Below are positions 25,654-33,838 of a stretch of 64,000 nucleotides of DNA, piece after piece (the stretch's first letter is position 1; every line of letters starts with the position of its first letter). The position numbers were made by a program, and so were the translations under genes. The DNA comes from Carbonactinospora thermoautotrophica (GTDB lineage: Bacteria; Actinomycetota; Actinomycetes; Streptomycetales; Carbonactinosporaceae): positions 310,001-374,000 of the forward strand of contig NZ_JYIJ01000016.1 of NCBI RefSeq assembly GCF_001543895.1. The letters run 5' to 3'. Below the pieces are notes generated by a model that worked only from the letters and a program-made list of their open reading frames with translations, was not told the origin of the DNA and did not search any database.

Positions 25654-25701
25654 CTTGCCCCCATCCTGGGAGGGACCGTACCTCAACCACGCATCGGACA
25701 A

Positions 25702-25731
25702 AGCTTCGATCCGGATAGCTTCGATCCGGAT
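25702..25731. repeat. Exact tandem duplication of a 15-bp unit upstream of hisN
   Basis: The unit AGCTTCGATCCGGAT occurs twice back to back, each containing the palindrome ATCCGGAT. It lies in the 143-bp divergent region between the DUF2231 gene and hisN, 65 bp before the hisN start. It could be two adjacent operator half-sites or a replication slippage product. Confidence 0.6.
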
Positions 25732-25796
25732 ACCGTCCCACCGCCAGCGGAGCGGCGAGGCGACGAATCCGGCCCCATCCGGCTAACGTTCGTGTC

Positions 25797-26582
25797 ATGC
25801 CCGGCTTTGACGACGACCTGCGCCTCGCCCACGTGCTCGCCGACGCGGCCGACGACACCACGCTCGCCCGGTTCAAGGCGATCGACCTGCGCGTGGACAC
25901 CAAGCCCGACATGACCCCGGTGACCGACGCCGACCGAACCGTCGAGGAACGCATCCGCGCCACGCTCGGTCGCGTGCGGCCTCGGGACGCGGTCGTCGGG
26001 GAGGAGTTCGGCGCCGAGGGCAGCAGCCGGCGCAGCTGGATCATCGACCCGATCGATGGCACCAAGAACTTCGTACGCGGGGTCCCGGTCTGGGCCACGC
26101 TGATCGCCCTGATGGTGGACGACGAGCCGGTCGTCGGCCTGGTGTCCGCACCGGCGCTGGGCCGCCGCTGGTGGGCCGCCGAGGGGCACGGCGCGTGGAC
26201 CGGCCGGAGCCTGTCCACGGCGACCCGGTGCCAGGTGTCGCAGGTCGCCGCGCTGGAGGACGCCTCGTTCGCGTACTCGGAGATCACCGAGTGGGAGAAG
26301 GCGGGCCGACTGGAGGGCTTCTTGGACCTGAACCGGGCGTGCTGGCGCTCCCGGGCGTACGGCGACTTCTGGTCCCACATGCTCGTGGCGGAGGGCGCGG
26401 TCGACGTCTCGGCCGAGCCCGAGGTGGCGCTGTGGGACCTGGCCGCGCTGGCGGTGATCGTCATGGAAGCGGGCGGCCGGTTCACCAGCCTGGACGGCAC
26501 GCCGGGGCCGGGGGGCGGCAGCGCGGTGTGCTCGAACGGGCTGCTGCACGACCAGGCCTTGCGGTTCCTGGCGCCGCGATGA
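25797..26582 (+). CDS. hisN: Histidinol-phosphatase, inositol-monophosphatase type
   Basis: A 261-aa Mg-dependent phosphatase of the IMPase superfamily. Metal-site motifs are GEEFGAEG, DPIDGTKNFVRG and the C-terminal WDLAALAVIVMEAGG. In actinobacteria this branch is HisN, which dephosphorylates histidinol phosphate in histidine synthesis; the gene sits next to rsgA and aroA in Streptomyces, as here. Start ATG 25797. The alternative is a general inositol monophosphatase, but neighbourhood and the FVRGVPVWATLIAL segment favour HisN. Confidence 0.9.
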   Translation: MPGFDDDLRLAHVLADAADDTTLARFKAIDLRVDTKPDMTPVTDADRTVEERIRATLGRVRPRDAVVGEEFGAEGSSRRSWIIDPIDGTKNFVRGVPVWATLIALMVDDEPVVGLVSAPALGRRWWAAEGHGAWTGRSLSTATRCQVSQVAALEDASFAYSEITEWEKAGRLEGFLDLNRACWRSRAYGDFWSHMLVAEGAVDVSAEPEVALWDLAALAVIVMEAGGRFTSLDGTPGPGGGSAVCSNGLLHDQALRFLAPR

Positions 26583-26747
26583 CCAGCCGGCCGTGATCCG
26601 GCCCCGGTCGGGCGGGGTGCGATGGATCAGCCGGACCGGCCCGTGGCGGACGTCCGACCGTTCACCACCGGTGGGGAGTCTTGTTCTCGACCTTGGGAGC
26701 GAGGACGATGAGAAGACCTTCCCGCATGCCGAGGAGGTGGTGGACCC

Positions 26748-27149
26748 ATGCAGGTCCGTGAGGCCATGACCACGGTTGTGCTCACGATCGGCCCCAGGCA
26801 CACCCTGCGGGAGGCGGCTCGGCTGATGTCTGCCCGACGGGTGGGCGCAGCCGTCGTCATCGACCCCGAGACATCGGGAATCGGCATCTTGACCGAGCGT
26901 GACATCCTCAACGCGATCGGCGCCGACCAGAACCCCGACACCGAGCGCGCCGAGGCTCACCTCACCTCCGAGCTGGTCTTCGCCACGCCCGATTGGACCC
27001 TGGAACAGGCGGCCGAGGCGATGACCCGAGGCGGCTTCCGGCACCTGGTCGTGCTGGAGCAGGACGAGGTGGTGGGGATGATCTCGGTACGGGACATCGT
27101 GCGCTGCTGGGTGCGGGAGGGCGCCGCGCCGCAGCAGCTCGTCAGCTGA
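26748..27149 (+). CDS. Two-CBS-domain protein
   Basis: A 133-aa protein made of a tandem pair of CBS domains (residues 5-60 and 72-126). Characteristic pieces are REAARLMSARRVGAAVVID with GILTERDIL, and EQAAEAMTRGGFRHLVVLE with GMISVRDIVR. Such Bateman modules bind adenosine nucleotides. Stand-alone CBS pairs of this length are common in actinobacteria, often stress-induced. ATG with a strong GGAGG upstream. Its 3' end overlaps the convergent transporter gene by 8 bp. Confidence 0.92.
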   Translation: MQVREAMTTVVLTIGPRHTLREAARLMSARRVGAAVVIDPETSGIGILTERDILNAIGADQNPDTERAEAHLTSELVFATPDWTLEQAAEAMTRGGFRHLVVLEQDEVVGMISVRDIVRCWVREGAAPQQLVS

Positions 27150-28425
27150 TCTCCGGCCGGGACGCCTCGCGGCGGCCGTCCGCGTGTGGGATCTCGGCGG
27201 CCTCGCTTTCCACCACGGCTTCCCGCGGCTCGGCCCGCTCGGACAGACGCGCGAAGTACTGGATGGAGACGTTGAGCGCGGCCACGATCGGCACGGCCAC
27301 CAGCGCGCCGCCGATGCCCGCGACCAGCGTGCCGGCGGACACCGCGAGCACGATCGCGAGCGGGTGGAGCTTGACGAGCTTGCCCATGATCAGCGGCTGC
27401 AGCACGTGCCCCTCCAGCTGCATGACCACGACCAGCCCGGCCAGCACGATCAGCGCGGTGACCACGCCTTTCACGACCAGGGCGACCAGCACCGCCACGG
27501 TGCCGGCGAGCACCGAGCCGATGATCGGGATGAACGCGCCGAAGAAGATCAGGATGCCCAGCGGCACGGCCAGCGGGACCTTGAGGATGAGCAGCAGGAT
27601 CGTGATCGCGATGGCGTCCACGGCGGCCACGATCACCGTGCCGCGCACGATCGCGGTGAGCGCCTGCCAGGCCAGCCGCCCGGCCTCGTCCACGTCCCGC
27701 TCGACCCGTCTTGGGAACAGCCGCACGATCCACGCCCAGATCTTCTCCCCGTCGTAGATGAAGAAGAACGTCGCGAACAGGGTGAGCAGGAAGCCGGCGC
27801 CCACCTCGCCGACCACGGTGGCGGTGGAGAGCGCGCCGCTGGCGATCTTGTCCCGGTTCTGGGCGAGCGACCGCTGGAGGCTCTCCCACAGCTGGCCGAA
27901 GTCCCGGTCGCTGAGCTTCAGCGGCCCGGCCTGGAGCCAGCCCCGGATCTTCTGTACCGCGTCGGCGAGGTTCTGGCTGATGTCCTGCAAGCCGGCCGCG
28001 AGCGTCGTGACCAACGCCGTGAGCGCGAGCGCCAGGATCAGGAAGCCGGAGACGAAGACGATCGTCGCCGCCACGCCGCGCGGCATGCCCCACCCGGTCA
28101 GTCGCACCGTGGCCGGGCGCAGCAGCGTGGCGACGAACAGCGCGATGACGACTGGGAACACCAGGATGGCGAACCGGCCGAGCAGGTTCAGGAGCACCGC
28201 GATCGCGGCGCCGATGACCAGGAGGCGCCAGGACCAGGCCGCGGCGGCCCGCACCGGTCTGGGCACCGGGTGCGGGTCGTGCTCCGTGTCACGGAGAGCG
28301 GTTTGGTCGAGCGCCCGCCGGGAGGTGGCGACCTGGGCCGCTCCCGGCTGCTCGACGGCCGCGGCCTCCGGCGAGTTGTCCCGGACCGTTTGCCAGGTCC
28401 GCCGGAGGCGTGACCAGAAGCCCAT
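27142..28425 (-). CDS. AI-2E/PerM family transporter
   Basis: A 427-aa polytopic membrane protein of the AI-2E transporter (PerM/YhhQ-like UPF0118) family. Eight helices are visible, including a pair near residues 60-110 and a cluster at 210-360. Signature segments are FLLTLFATFFFIYDGEKI, FGAFIPIIGSVLAG and LQPLIMGKLVKLHPL. The C-terminal 45 residues and the N-terminal 55 residues are polar and probably cytosolic. Substrate unknown; some members are Na+/H+ antiporters. ATG with AAAGGA upstream. Confidence 0.9.
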   Translation of the reverse strand: MGFWSRLRRTWQTVRDNSPEAAAVEQPGAAQVATSRRALDQTALRDTEHDPHPVPRPVRAAAAWSWRLLVIGAAIAVLLNLLGRFAILVFPVVIALFVATLLRPATVRLTGWGMPRGVAATIVFVSGFLILALALTALVTTLAAGLQDISQNLADAVQKIRGWLQAGPLKLSDRDFGQLWESLQRSLAQNRDKIASGALSTATVVGEVGAGFLLTLFATFFFIYDGEKIWAWIVRLFPRRVERDVDEAGRLAWQALTAIVRGTVIVAAVDAIAITILLLILKVPLAVPLGILIFFGAFIPIIGSVLAGTVAVLVALVVKGVVTALIVLAGLVVVMQLEGHVLQPLIMGKLVKLHPLAIVLAVSAGTLVAGIGGALVAVPIVAALNVSIQYFARLSERAEPREAVVESEAAEIPHADGRREASRPEIS

Positions 28426-28639
28426 GGCGTCCTTTCGTCTCGTCGCGCCCGTGTCCGGGATATCCCGTTCGAGCGCTGGTAATCCTCGACCGCCCGCTGG
28501 TCACCGCCCTATGCCACGGCCAGGATCGTCCGAGAGGCCGCGTGCGCGCCGGTCCACGACGAACCGCGGCCGCCCGGTCGGCTGCGGCAGGGGCGTGGTA
28601 CCAGGATGCAGGACGCGCCAGGCGGTGTCTTCGGAACGC

Positions 28640-29152
28640 TCAGTCGGCGCAGAGCTCACCCGGAAAGGTCGGGTCGACCAGGTGTAGCTCGGCGCACCGG
28701 GGCAGATGGTCGAGGGGCCGGTACGTGATCAGGCTCCACAGCCCGTTGCGCTCGGTGAAGTAGGCGCGGACGAGGTGGGCGCCGCAGGGCGGGGTCTCAC
28801 CGGACCCGGTCACCGGATCCGGGCGCGAGCAGCCCGGGCTGCCGAAGTCCAGGTCGAGGACCAGATGCCGGCTGTCGCAGTACACCCCCGAGAACGGGAA
28901 CGGCGCGCCGTCGATCTCACGGGCGATGGCCCGCCGGTACGACTCCTCATGACAGGCCGCCCGCAGGGATGGCGGCGGAGACGGCAGCCGGCAGTCGGCG
29001 GAGCTGGTGACGCAGTCGGCCGGCACCTCCTGGGGCTCCCTGGCCGCGGTACGGGCCAGGGGGAGGTCGGGCGCGCCACAGCCGGTGGTGAGCAGGGCGA
29101 CCGCGATGCAGACAGCGGTACGGAAGAGCCGGTGGGAAGCCCCGAGATCCAC
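28640..29152 (-). CDS. Putative secreted lipoprotein of unknown function
   Basis: A 170-aa protein with a lipoprotein signal: RTAVCIAVALLTTGC, where the cysteine follows a TTG lipobox near residue 22. The mature part is rich in cysteines (CVTSSADC, RAACHEE, VYCDSRH, GCSRPD, PPCGAH, RCAEL, ELCAD), which suggests an exported disulfide-bonded fold. GTG 29152 gives a normal-length signal; the longer frame upstream lacks support. I do not recognise the family. Confidence 0.68.
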   Translation of the reverse strand: MDLGASHRLFRTAVCIAVALLTTGCGAPDLPLARTAAREPQEVPADCVTSSADCRLPSPPPSLRAACHEESYRRAIAREIDGAPFPFSGVYCDSRHLVLDLDFGSPGCSRPDPVTGSGETPPCGAHLVRAYFTERNGLWSLITYRPLDHLPRCAELHLVDPTFPGELCAD

Positions 29153-29389
29153 GGGCCGGCAGTTTGCCCCGTGATCACCAGGTGACGCAACTGCGCCGGT
29201 GAACGCGGCGTGACGCGGTGAATTTCGGAGGTCGGGGTGAATTCGGCGGGTGTCCGAACTGGTCGCCGCGGCCCTGTGCCGGGTGATCCGTGTCACAGAG
29301 AGTCATGACCGGACATCCGATCTGGTCAGCGTTCTGCCATTGGACCGGTGGCGAACGTTCCGTTCAATGGAACGATTCTCCTTGAACTC

Positions 29390-29433
29390 GCCTTTTACTA
29401 GCCTTTACTTAGCTTTCTTTTCGCCTTTTGAAA
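29390..29433 (+). repeat. Four phased 11-bp pyrimidine-rich repeats
   Basis: Four consecutive 11-bp units: GCCTTTTACTA (29390-29400), GCCTTTACTTA (29401-29411), GCTTTCTTTTC (29412-29422), GCCTTTTGAAA (29423-29433), with a fifth partial GCC. The period equals about one helical turn, so a protein or bent DNA could present all copies on one face. This is the most AT-rich spot nearby. Confidence 0.65.
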
Positions 29434-29488
29434 GCCGAGGACCTTAGAATTCTGGACACGTAGCGTGCTCGAGTGGAAACTTAGAGTC

Positions 29489-29521
29489 ACCCATTTGCGC
29501 TCTTTCGAGCGTGTGGTGGGT
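29489..29521. repeat. Nested inverted repeat (hairpin) upstream of the membrane protein genes
   Basis: Outer arms ACCCA (29489-29493) and TGGGT (29517-29521) enclose inner arms CGCTC (29498-29502) and GAGCG (29507-29511) with a TTTC loop. It is followed by TTTG. It may be a terminator, a regulatory stem-loop or part of a cis-acting DNA site. Confidence 0.5.
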
Positions 29522-29653
29522 TTGTCGCGATGAGTCCGGAATTCAGCGCCAGATATCCAGGTGGAACAACTGAACACGCGCAACCAGCAGCTCATCGACG
29601 GCACCTGTTCACCCAGCAGCGGTGTCCGGCGAGCTTTCCTCGGGGGTCACACC

Positions 29654-30199
29654 ATGCGATCCGTGACGCTGTCTCGGTTATTTGCGGGGGTGAAGGCCGC
29701 TGCCCGCAGCCAGGACGGCGGTGCGTCGGCGCGTACCAGCGGTCCGGCTGGCGCCAGCGCTGCTGGCGTCGGTGCCGGTGTCGTCACTCACTCCGTCAGT
29801 AGCCCTGCTGGCACGGATGCCACCACCGGTATCGGCGTTCCCAGCCTCGGGCCGGTCGTCCCCGAACCCGTGTTCGAGTCGTCGCGGGGGACGACTCGGG
29901 GTTCACGGGTTGTCGCGTCCCGCCCGACGCCGTTCGCCGCGGGGTACCCCAGCGTCTCCGTGCCGCGCGCGGCAACGGGCATGATCTCGAGCGCGGTGGG
30001 CCGGATCGCCCGTGCGGACGACCTGCCGAGCCAGATCTTCCACACCGCGTACGCGCTGTGCACCTTGCCGGTGATCATCGCGCTCTACTGTGCGATCTGG
30101 GTGCTGGCCACCCCGCAGCGCTTCGCGTTCACCGTACTCGTGCTCCTCGCGCTGGCCGCTCTGGACGGCGCGATCATGCAGGTTCACCCCGTCCATTGA
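29654..30199 (+). CDS. Membrane protein with long polar N-terminus, FtsK-locus associated
   Basis: A 181-aa protein: about 110 residues rich in Gly, Ser, Thr and Ala with no recognisable domain, followed by two membrane helices (residues 118-140, HTAYALCTLPVIIALYCAIW, and 145-168). ATG 29654 starts MRSVTLSRLFAG; an in-frame start about 90 nt earlier is less likely. It ends 14 bp before a second small membrane protein gene. The layout of small membrane proteins next to an FtsK-type ATPase recalls the Spd (spread) genes of Streptomyces conjugative elements, but I see no clear homology. Confidence 0.62.
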   Translation: MRSVTLSRLFAGVKAAARSQDGGASARTSGPAGASAAGVGAGVVTHSVSSPAGTDATTGIGVPSLGPVVPEPVFESSRGTTRGSRVVASRPTPFAAGYPSVSVPRAATGMISSAVGRIARADDLPSQIFHTAYALCTLPVIIALYCAIWVLATPQRFAFTVLVLLALAALDGAIMQVHPVH

Positions 30200-30213
30200 G
30201 GAGTGGTCCCTCC

Positions 30214-30408
30214 ATGGTCCTATCCATCTCCGGCGTCGTGCTGCTAGGGGTCATCGTGTTCTTCTTCCTGAAGAAGGACGGCCTGAAGATGACGCACGCG
30301 ATCGTCTGCGCGTTGTTCGGTTTCTACCTGTCGACGACGACGCTCGCGCCGAGCATCCGGGCCACCGGGACCAGCTTCGCGAATCTGATCAGCGGATTCC
30401 GCTTCTGA
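30214..30408 (+). CDS. 64-aa small membrane protein upstream of FtsK-like gene
   Basis: A short protein with two hydrophobic helices (residues 3-19, LSISGVVLLGVIVFFFL, and 27-45, THAIVCALFGFYLSTTTLA) joined by the basic loop KKDGLKM. It looks like a conserved small protein found with FtsK-type translocases in Streptomyces relatives, though I cannot name the family. ATG 30214 has GGAG some 12 nt upstream and lies 14 bp after the previous gene. Likely in one operon with its neighbours. Confidence 0.72.
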   Translation: MVLSISGVVLLGVIVFFFLKKDGLKMTHAIVCALFGFYLSTTTLAPSIRATGTSFANLISGFRF

Positions 30409-30543
30409 GGTCCCACTGAGCGGGCTGACCGGCCGGCGGGCCTATAGCCTGTCCGGCGAATCATGCTGCCCGGCTCGCGTAGCGGGCTGGTTCACCGGCA
30501 CGTCCTTGCGAACCGCCGGCCGGTGGCCTGGGAGGAGCCGAAC

Positions 30544-32025
30544 ATGCCGCAGAAGCGGTCCCCTCGACTGGTCCGGAAGGTGCGCGAGACGGCGAAGGCG
30601 GGGAACGCCAAGGCCAAGGACGTCCTGTACCCGTTGATCCTCATCCTGCGGGGCACCCGCAAGGGGATCAGACGGGCCAAGGGCTGGTGGGTGAAGACCC
30701 CCAAGGACCGGCGCAACGGAATCCTGTTCCTCGTCGCCCTCGCGCTGATCGTCGTCTCCTTGTTCCCCTGGGGTCCAGTGCTCGTGCTCGCGGCGCTGAT
30801 GCTGCTCGCGGCGTGGGCGGGCCGGGAGAAGGAGGACCCCAAGAAGAAGGTCACCCAGGCCCAAGCCAAGAAGCTGCAGGCCATATACGACGGTCTGGTC
30901 CCCTACCTGCATGATCCGGCTGATCCGGATCAGCTGTTCAAGCACGGCGGCGACTTCAGGGCCTCCTTCGACCGCTGGAAGTTCGACCAGAACGACGAGC
31001 TGGCCGAGCTGGAGCTGCACTACTCGCGCTATTTCCGCGACGGCGAGGCCGAGCAGCGCGACAAGGTCGAGACCGTGATCGAGCTCAAGGCCGGCAAGGC
31101 CCGGGACTACCTGTTCCAATGGGACGAGCAGGGCAATCGGCTGGTGGTGTCGTCCCGGCCGCCGATGCCTTCCCTCATCCCGGCGCAGCCGTTCGTGGTG
31201 GCCCGCGGCGAGATCGTGATCGGGTTCACCGACCCGGTCTCGGCGCGCCGGCAGATCCCGGTTGAGATCGACGGGGTCACCCGCCAGCTGGCGCCGGTGG
31301 TGTGGCGGGTGGGGCGCAGGTCCACCGAGCCGCACCTGCTGGCCCTGGGTCACCCGGGATCCGGCAAGTCGAACCTGCTGCGCAGCTTCGCCCTGCAAGC
31401 GGTGCGGGCCGGCCACAGGGTGATCTTGATCGAGGGCAGGAAGACGGGCGACTTCGCCTGCTTCCAGGGTCGACGAGGGGTCGCTCGCGTGGCAGCCGGC
31501 CTCGACGACGCGCTGGATGCGCTGCGCTGGCTGGCCGAGGAGACCGAGCGGCGCGCCGACGCCATCAGCCAGGCCAGGCTGGCGCACGCCCCGGTCCCGG
31601 ACGAGGTGTCCCAGCAGCTGTGGCTGATCGTGGACGACCTGGTCGACCTGGTCGACCTGGCACGGGCAGCCGACCGCCCCGACCCCCAGCAGTACCTGGA
31701 GGCGCCGCTGCGGCTCGGCCGGTCCGCGAACGTCACGGTGGTGCTGAGCGCCCAATACGCGCAGGCGAGGCAATTCAAGCCGGTTCAGCTGACCCAGTTG
31801 CGGGCGCGGGTGGGCCTGGGCGCGATCGACCAGGCCGGGGCGAAGTTGCTGTTCGGCTCCACGCTGGGGACCGGCAAGGATGACGAGCTGCCACCCGGAC
31901 GCGGCTGGGCCAAGATCGGCAGCGCCGGCATGGTCCGGGTCCAGGTGCCGTACACGCCCGACCCGTACGACGAGGAGACGGCCGAGACCGACCGCAGCCG
32001 CGTGCTGGCGTTGCTCGCCTCGTGA
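30544..32025 (+). CDS. FtsK/SpoIIIE-type DNA translocase (TraB-like)
   Basis: A 493-aa membrane-anchored ATPase. Two adjacent helices at residues 58-93 (NGILFLVALALIVVSLFPWG and VLVLAALMLLAAWAG) precede the motor domain. Walker A is GHPGSGKSNL (about residues 269-278), Walker B is LWLIVDDL (near 359), and SAQYAQ plus GLGAIDQAGAKLLFG match FtsK/SpoIIIE sensor regions. It lacks the C-terminal gamma DNA-recognition domain of true FtsK and is shorter than plasmid TraB proteins. ATG 30544 has GGAGG about 8 nt upstream. With the small membrane proteins before it and no integrase nearby, it may be a domesticated conjugation module. Confidence 0.9.
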   Translation: MPQKRSPRLVRKVRETAKAGNAKAKDVLYPLILILRGTRKGIRRAKGWWVKTPKDRRNGILFLVALALIVVSLFPWGPVLVLAALMLLAAWAGREKEDPKKKVTQAQAKKLQAIYDGLVPYLHDPADPDQLFKHGGDFRASFDRWKFDQNDELAELELHYSRYFRDGEAEQRDKVETVIELKAGKARDYLFQWDEQGNRLVVSSRPPMPSLIPAQPFVVARGEIVIGFTDPVSARRQIPVEIDGVTRQLAPVVWRVGRRSTEPHLLALGHPGSGKSNLLRSFALQAVRAGHRVILIEGRKTGDFACFQGRRGVARVAAGLDDALDALRWLAEETERRADAISQARLAHAPVPDEVSQQLWLIVDDLVDLVDLARAADRPDPQQYLEAPLRLGRSANVTVVLSAQYAQARQFKPVQLTQLRARVGLGAIDQAGAKLLFGSTLGTGKDDELPPGRGWAKIGSAGMVRVQVPYTPDPYDEETAETDRSRVLALLAS

Positions 32026-32034
32026 CAGATCTGA

Positions 32035-32068
32035 AGGGGCCTGGTCCGGCCAGGGGGACCAGGCCCCT
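32035..32068. terminator. Strong bidirectional hairpin terminator
   Basis: A perfect 13-bp stem, arms AGGGGCCTGGTCC (32035-32047) and GGACCAGGCCCCT (32056-32068), with an 8-nt loop. It sits between the convergent FtsK-like and ABC permease genes and can serve both. Confidence 0.85.
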
Positions 32069-32083
32069 CGTCACGTCCCGTGC

Positions 32084-32878
32084 TCAGTCCAGCACGCGCC
32101 GGGCGAACCGCTGCACCGCCAGCCACCCGATCAGCGCCAGCCCGCCGAGCAGCACCGCGCGCAGCCCCTCGCTCATGTACACCACCGGGTTGACGAGCAC
32201 GGCGACCTGCAGCCATCGCACCTGCTCCAGCGCCGCCCACGAGTAGTAGACGCAGCCGAGCATGGTCGCCGGCAGCATGATCACGGTGAACACCGCCTGC
32301 GCCTTGTTCGGCTCGATCAGACAGCCGATCAGCAGGCCGAGCGCCGCGGACAACAGCGCGCTCGCGACCATGACCAGAAGGAACAACGGCCAGTTGTGGA
32401 TCTCCACGCTCGGCCCCTGGCCCTCGGCGTGCACGAACAGCACGGCCGGGAAGACCAGCGCCGCCGCGATCAGTCCCTGGAGCGCGCCGGACACGATCTT
32501 CTGCAGACCGACCAGCCAGACCGGTACCGGCGCGAGCAGCCGGTCCTCGATCTCCTTGGTCCACGACAGCTCCATGACCAGCTGCATGACGACCGAGGTC
32601 AGGCCGGTGAAAACCAACGCGGAGGCCACCATGCCCGGGACCAGGACCGTCGAGAACGTGGGCCGCCCCGGCGCGGCCCCGGCCGCGAAGGAGCCACCGC
32701 CCGGGCCGATCTTCGGCAGCACGTACGCGAACACGAAGACGAACAGCAGCGGCTGCATCACGACGCGGACCACGAACGTCACCAGGTCCCGGCGGATGAC
32801 CCGCAGGTCGCGCAGGATCAGGGCGGCGCACGTGCGCAGCGCCGAAGCGCGGGGCGCGGTCGGGGCGAGCGTGCTCAT
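32084..32878 (-). CDS. ABC-2 type transporter permease
   Basis: A 264-aa permease with six membrane helices and the ABC-2 core (DLVTFVVRVVMQPLLFVFVF, then MELSWTKEIEDRLLAPVPVWLVG, PNKAQAVFTVIMLPATMLG and NPVVYMSEGLRAVLLGG). It pairs with the ATPase encoded immediately upstream; their stop and start overlap by 4 bp. Such MarR-controlled ABC-2 systems usually export drugs or lipids; the substrate is unknown. ATG start. Confidence 0.92.
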   Translation of the reverse strand: MSTLAPTAPRASALRTCAALILRDLRVIRRDLVTFVVRVVMQPLLFVFVFAYVLPKIGPGGGSFAAGAAPGRPTFSTVLVPGMVASALVFTGLTSVVMQLVMELSWTKEIEDRLLAPVPVWLVGLQKIVSGALQGLIAAALVFPAVLFVHAEGQGPSVEIHNWPLFLLVMVASALLSAALGLLIGCLIEPNKAQAVFTVIMLPATMLGCVYYSWAALEQVRWLQVAVLVNPVVYMSEGLRAVLLGGLALIGWLAVQRFARRVLD

Positions 32879-33838
32879 TCGCGGTACTCCCGTCCGGTCA
32901 GGGTGAGGAAGACGGTCTCCAGGCTGGGTGACAGGGTCGCGGCGTCCCGTGGCGTCCGGCCGACCTGGGCGCCGGCCGCGATCAGCTCGCCGAGCAGGCC
33001 GTCGGCGCCGGACGCGAACACCCGCAGCTGCGGCCCGTCGCTCTCCACCCGGCGCACCCCGGGCAGCCGCCAGGCGAGCTCGGCCACCGGAGCGGAGTCG
33101 TCCGCGTACGTGAGGGTGAACACCGTGTCCGCGTCCACGGACTTCTTCAGCGCGGGCACGGTGTCGCAGGCCAGCACCTGGCCGTGGTCGATGATCGCGA
33201 CCCGCTCGCAGAGCGTCTCGGCCTCCTCCAGGTAGTGGGTGGTGAGGAGGATCGTCTGCCCCTCGGCGTGCAGCCGCCGCAGGGTCTCCCAGAGATTCAA
33301 CCGGGTCTGCGGGTCGATCCCGGCGGTCGGCTCGTCCAGGAACAGCAGCGGCGGCCGGTGCGCCAGCGCCCGCGCGATCAGCAGCCGCTGGGCCTGGCCG
33401 CCGGACAGCTCGTACACCATGGCCTTGCGCCGCTCGCCCAGGTTGAACAGGTCGAGCAGCTCCCCGGCCCGCCGCCGCGCCTCCCGGGCGCTCATCCCGA
33501 AGTACCGGCCCCGGAACTCCAGGTTCTCGGCCACGTCGAGCCGCCGGTCCAGGGTGTTGTGCTGGGACACCACGCCGATGTGGCGCTTGACCTCGACCGG
33601 GTGCGCGCGGACGTCGATCCCGTACACGAACGCCTGGCCCCCAGCCGGGATCACGCGCGTGGTCAGCATGCCGATCGTGGTGGACTTGCCCGCGCCGTTC
33701 GGGCCGAGCAGGCCGAAGAACTCACCCTGCGCCACGGTGAGGTCGATGCCGGCGACCGCCTCGATCTCGCCGCGCGGGCCGGAGTACGTCTTGCGCAGGC
33801 CGACGGTACGGATGGCGGGGGGGCGCGGAATCCGTCAC
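32875..33838 (-). CDS. ABC transporter ATP-binding protein with an apparent frameshift near its N-terminus
   Basis: The ATPase of an ABC-2 exporter: Walker A GPNGAGKSTTIG, Q-loop VVSQHNTLDRRL, signature LSGGQAQRLLIARAL, Walker B LLFLDEPTAGID and H-loop TTHYLEEAE, then a C-terminal DUF4162-like domain. The uninterrupted frame begins only at GTG 33735, inside the first beta strand. The missing codons (IRTVGLRKTYSG, EIEAVAGIDLTV) are present upstream in the same frame but have no start. A GTG at 33838 overlaps the MarR stop (GTGA) and would join them if the G7 tract at 33817-33823 were one base shorter. This is either an assembly error or a real, possibly phase-variable, frameshift. Confidence 0.85.

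Larger units (their letters stand above)
29153..29653. promoter_or_regulatory. AT-rich non-coding region upstream of the small membrane protein/FtsK locus
   Basis: About 500 bp without a supported gene. The part from about 29330 to 29480 drops to roughly half GC, in contrast with the very GC-rich surroundings. It holds a perfect dyad CGTTCC/GGAACG (29356-29361 and 29369-29374), the phased repeat array and the nested hairpin listed separately. It lies directly upstream of a membrane-protein pair and an FtsK-type translocase, so a cis-acting role (promoter, transfer or segregation site) is possible. Confidence 0.45.

Noticed and set aside
29153-32025. A complete integrative conjugative element
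   Set aside because: No integrase, excisionase, relaxase or replication initiator and no att duplication was found, so I call only the translocase locus.
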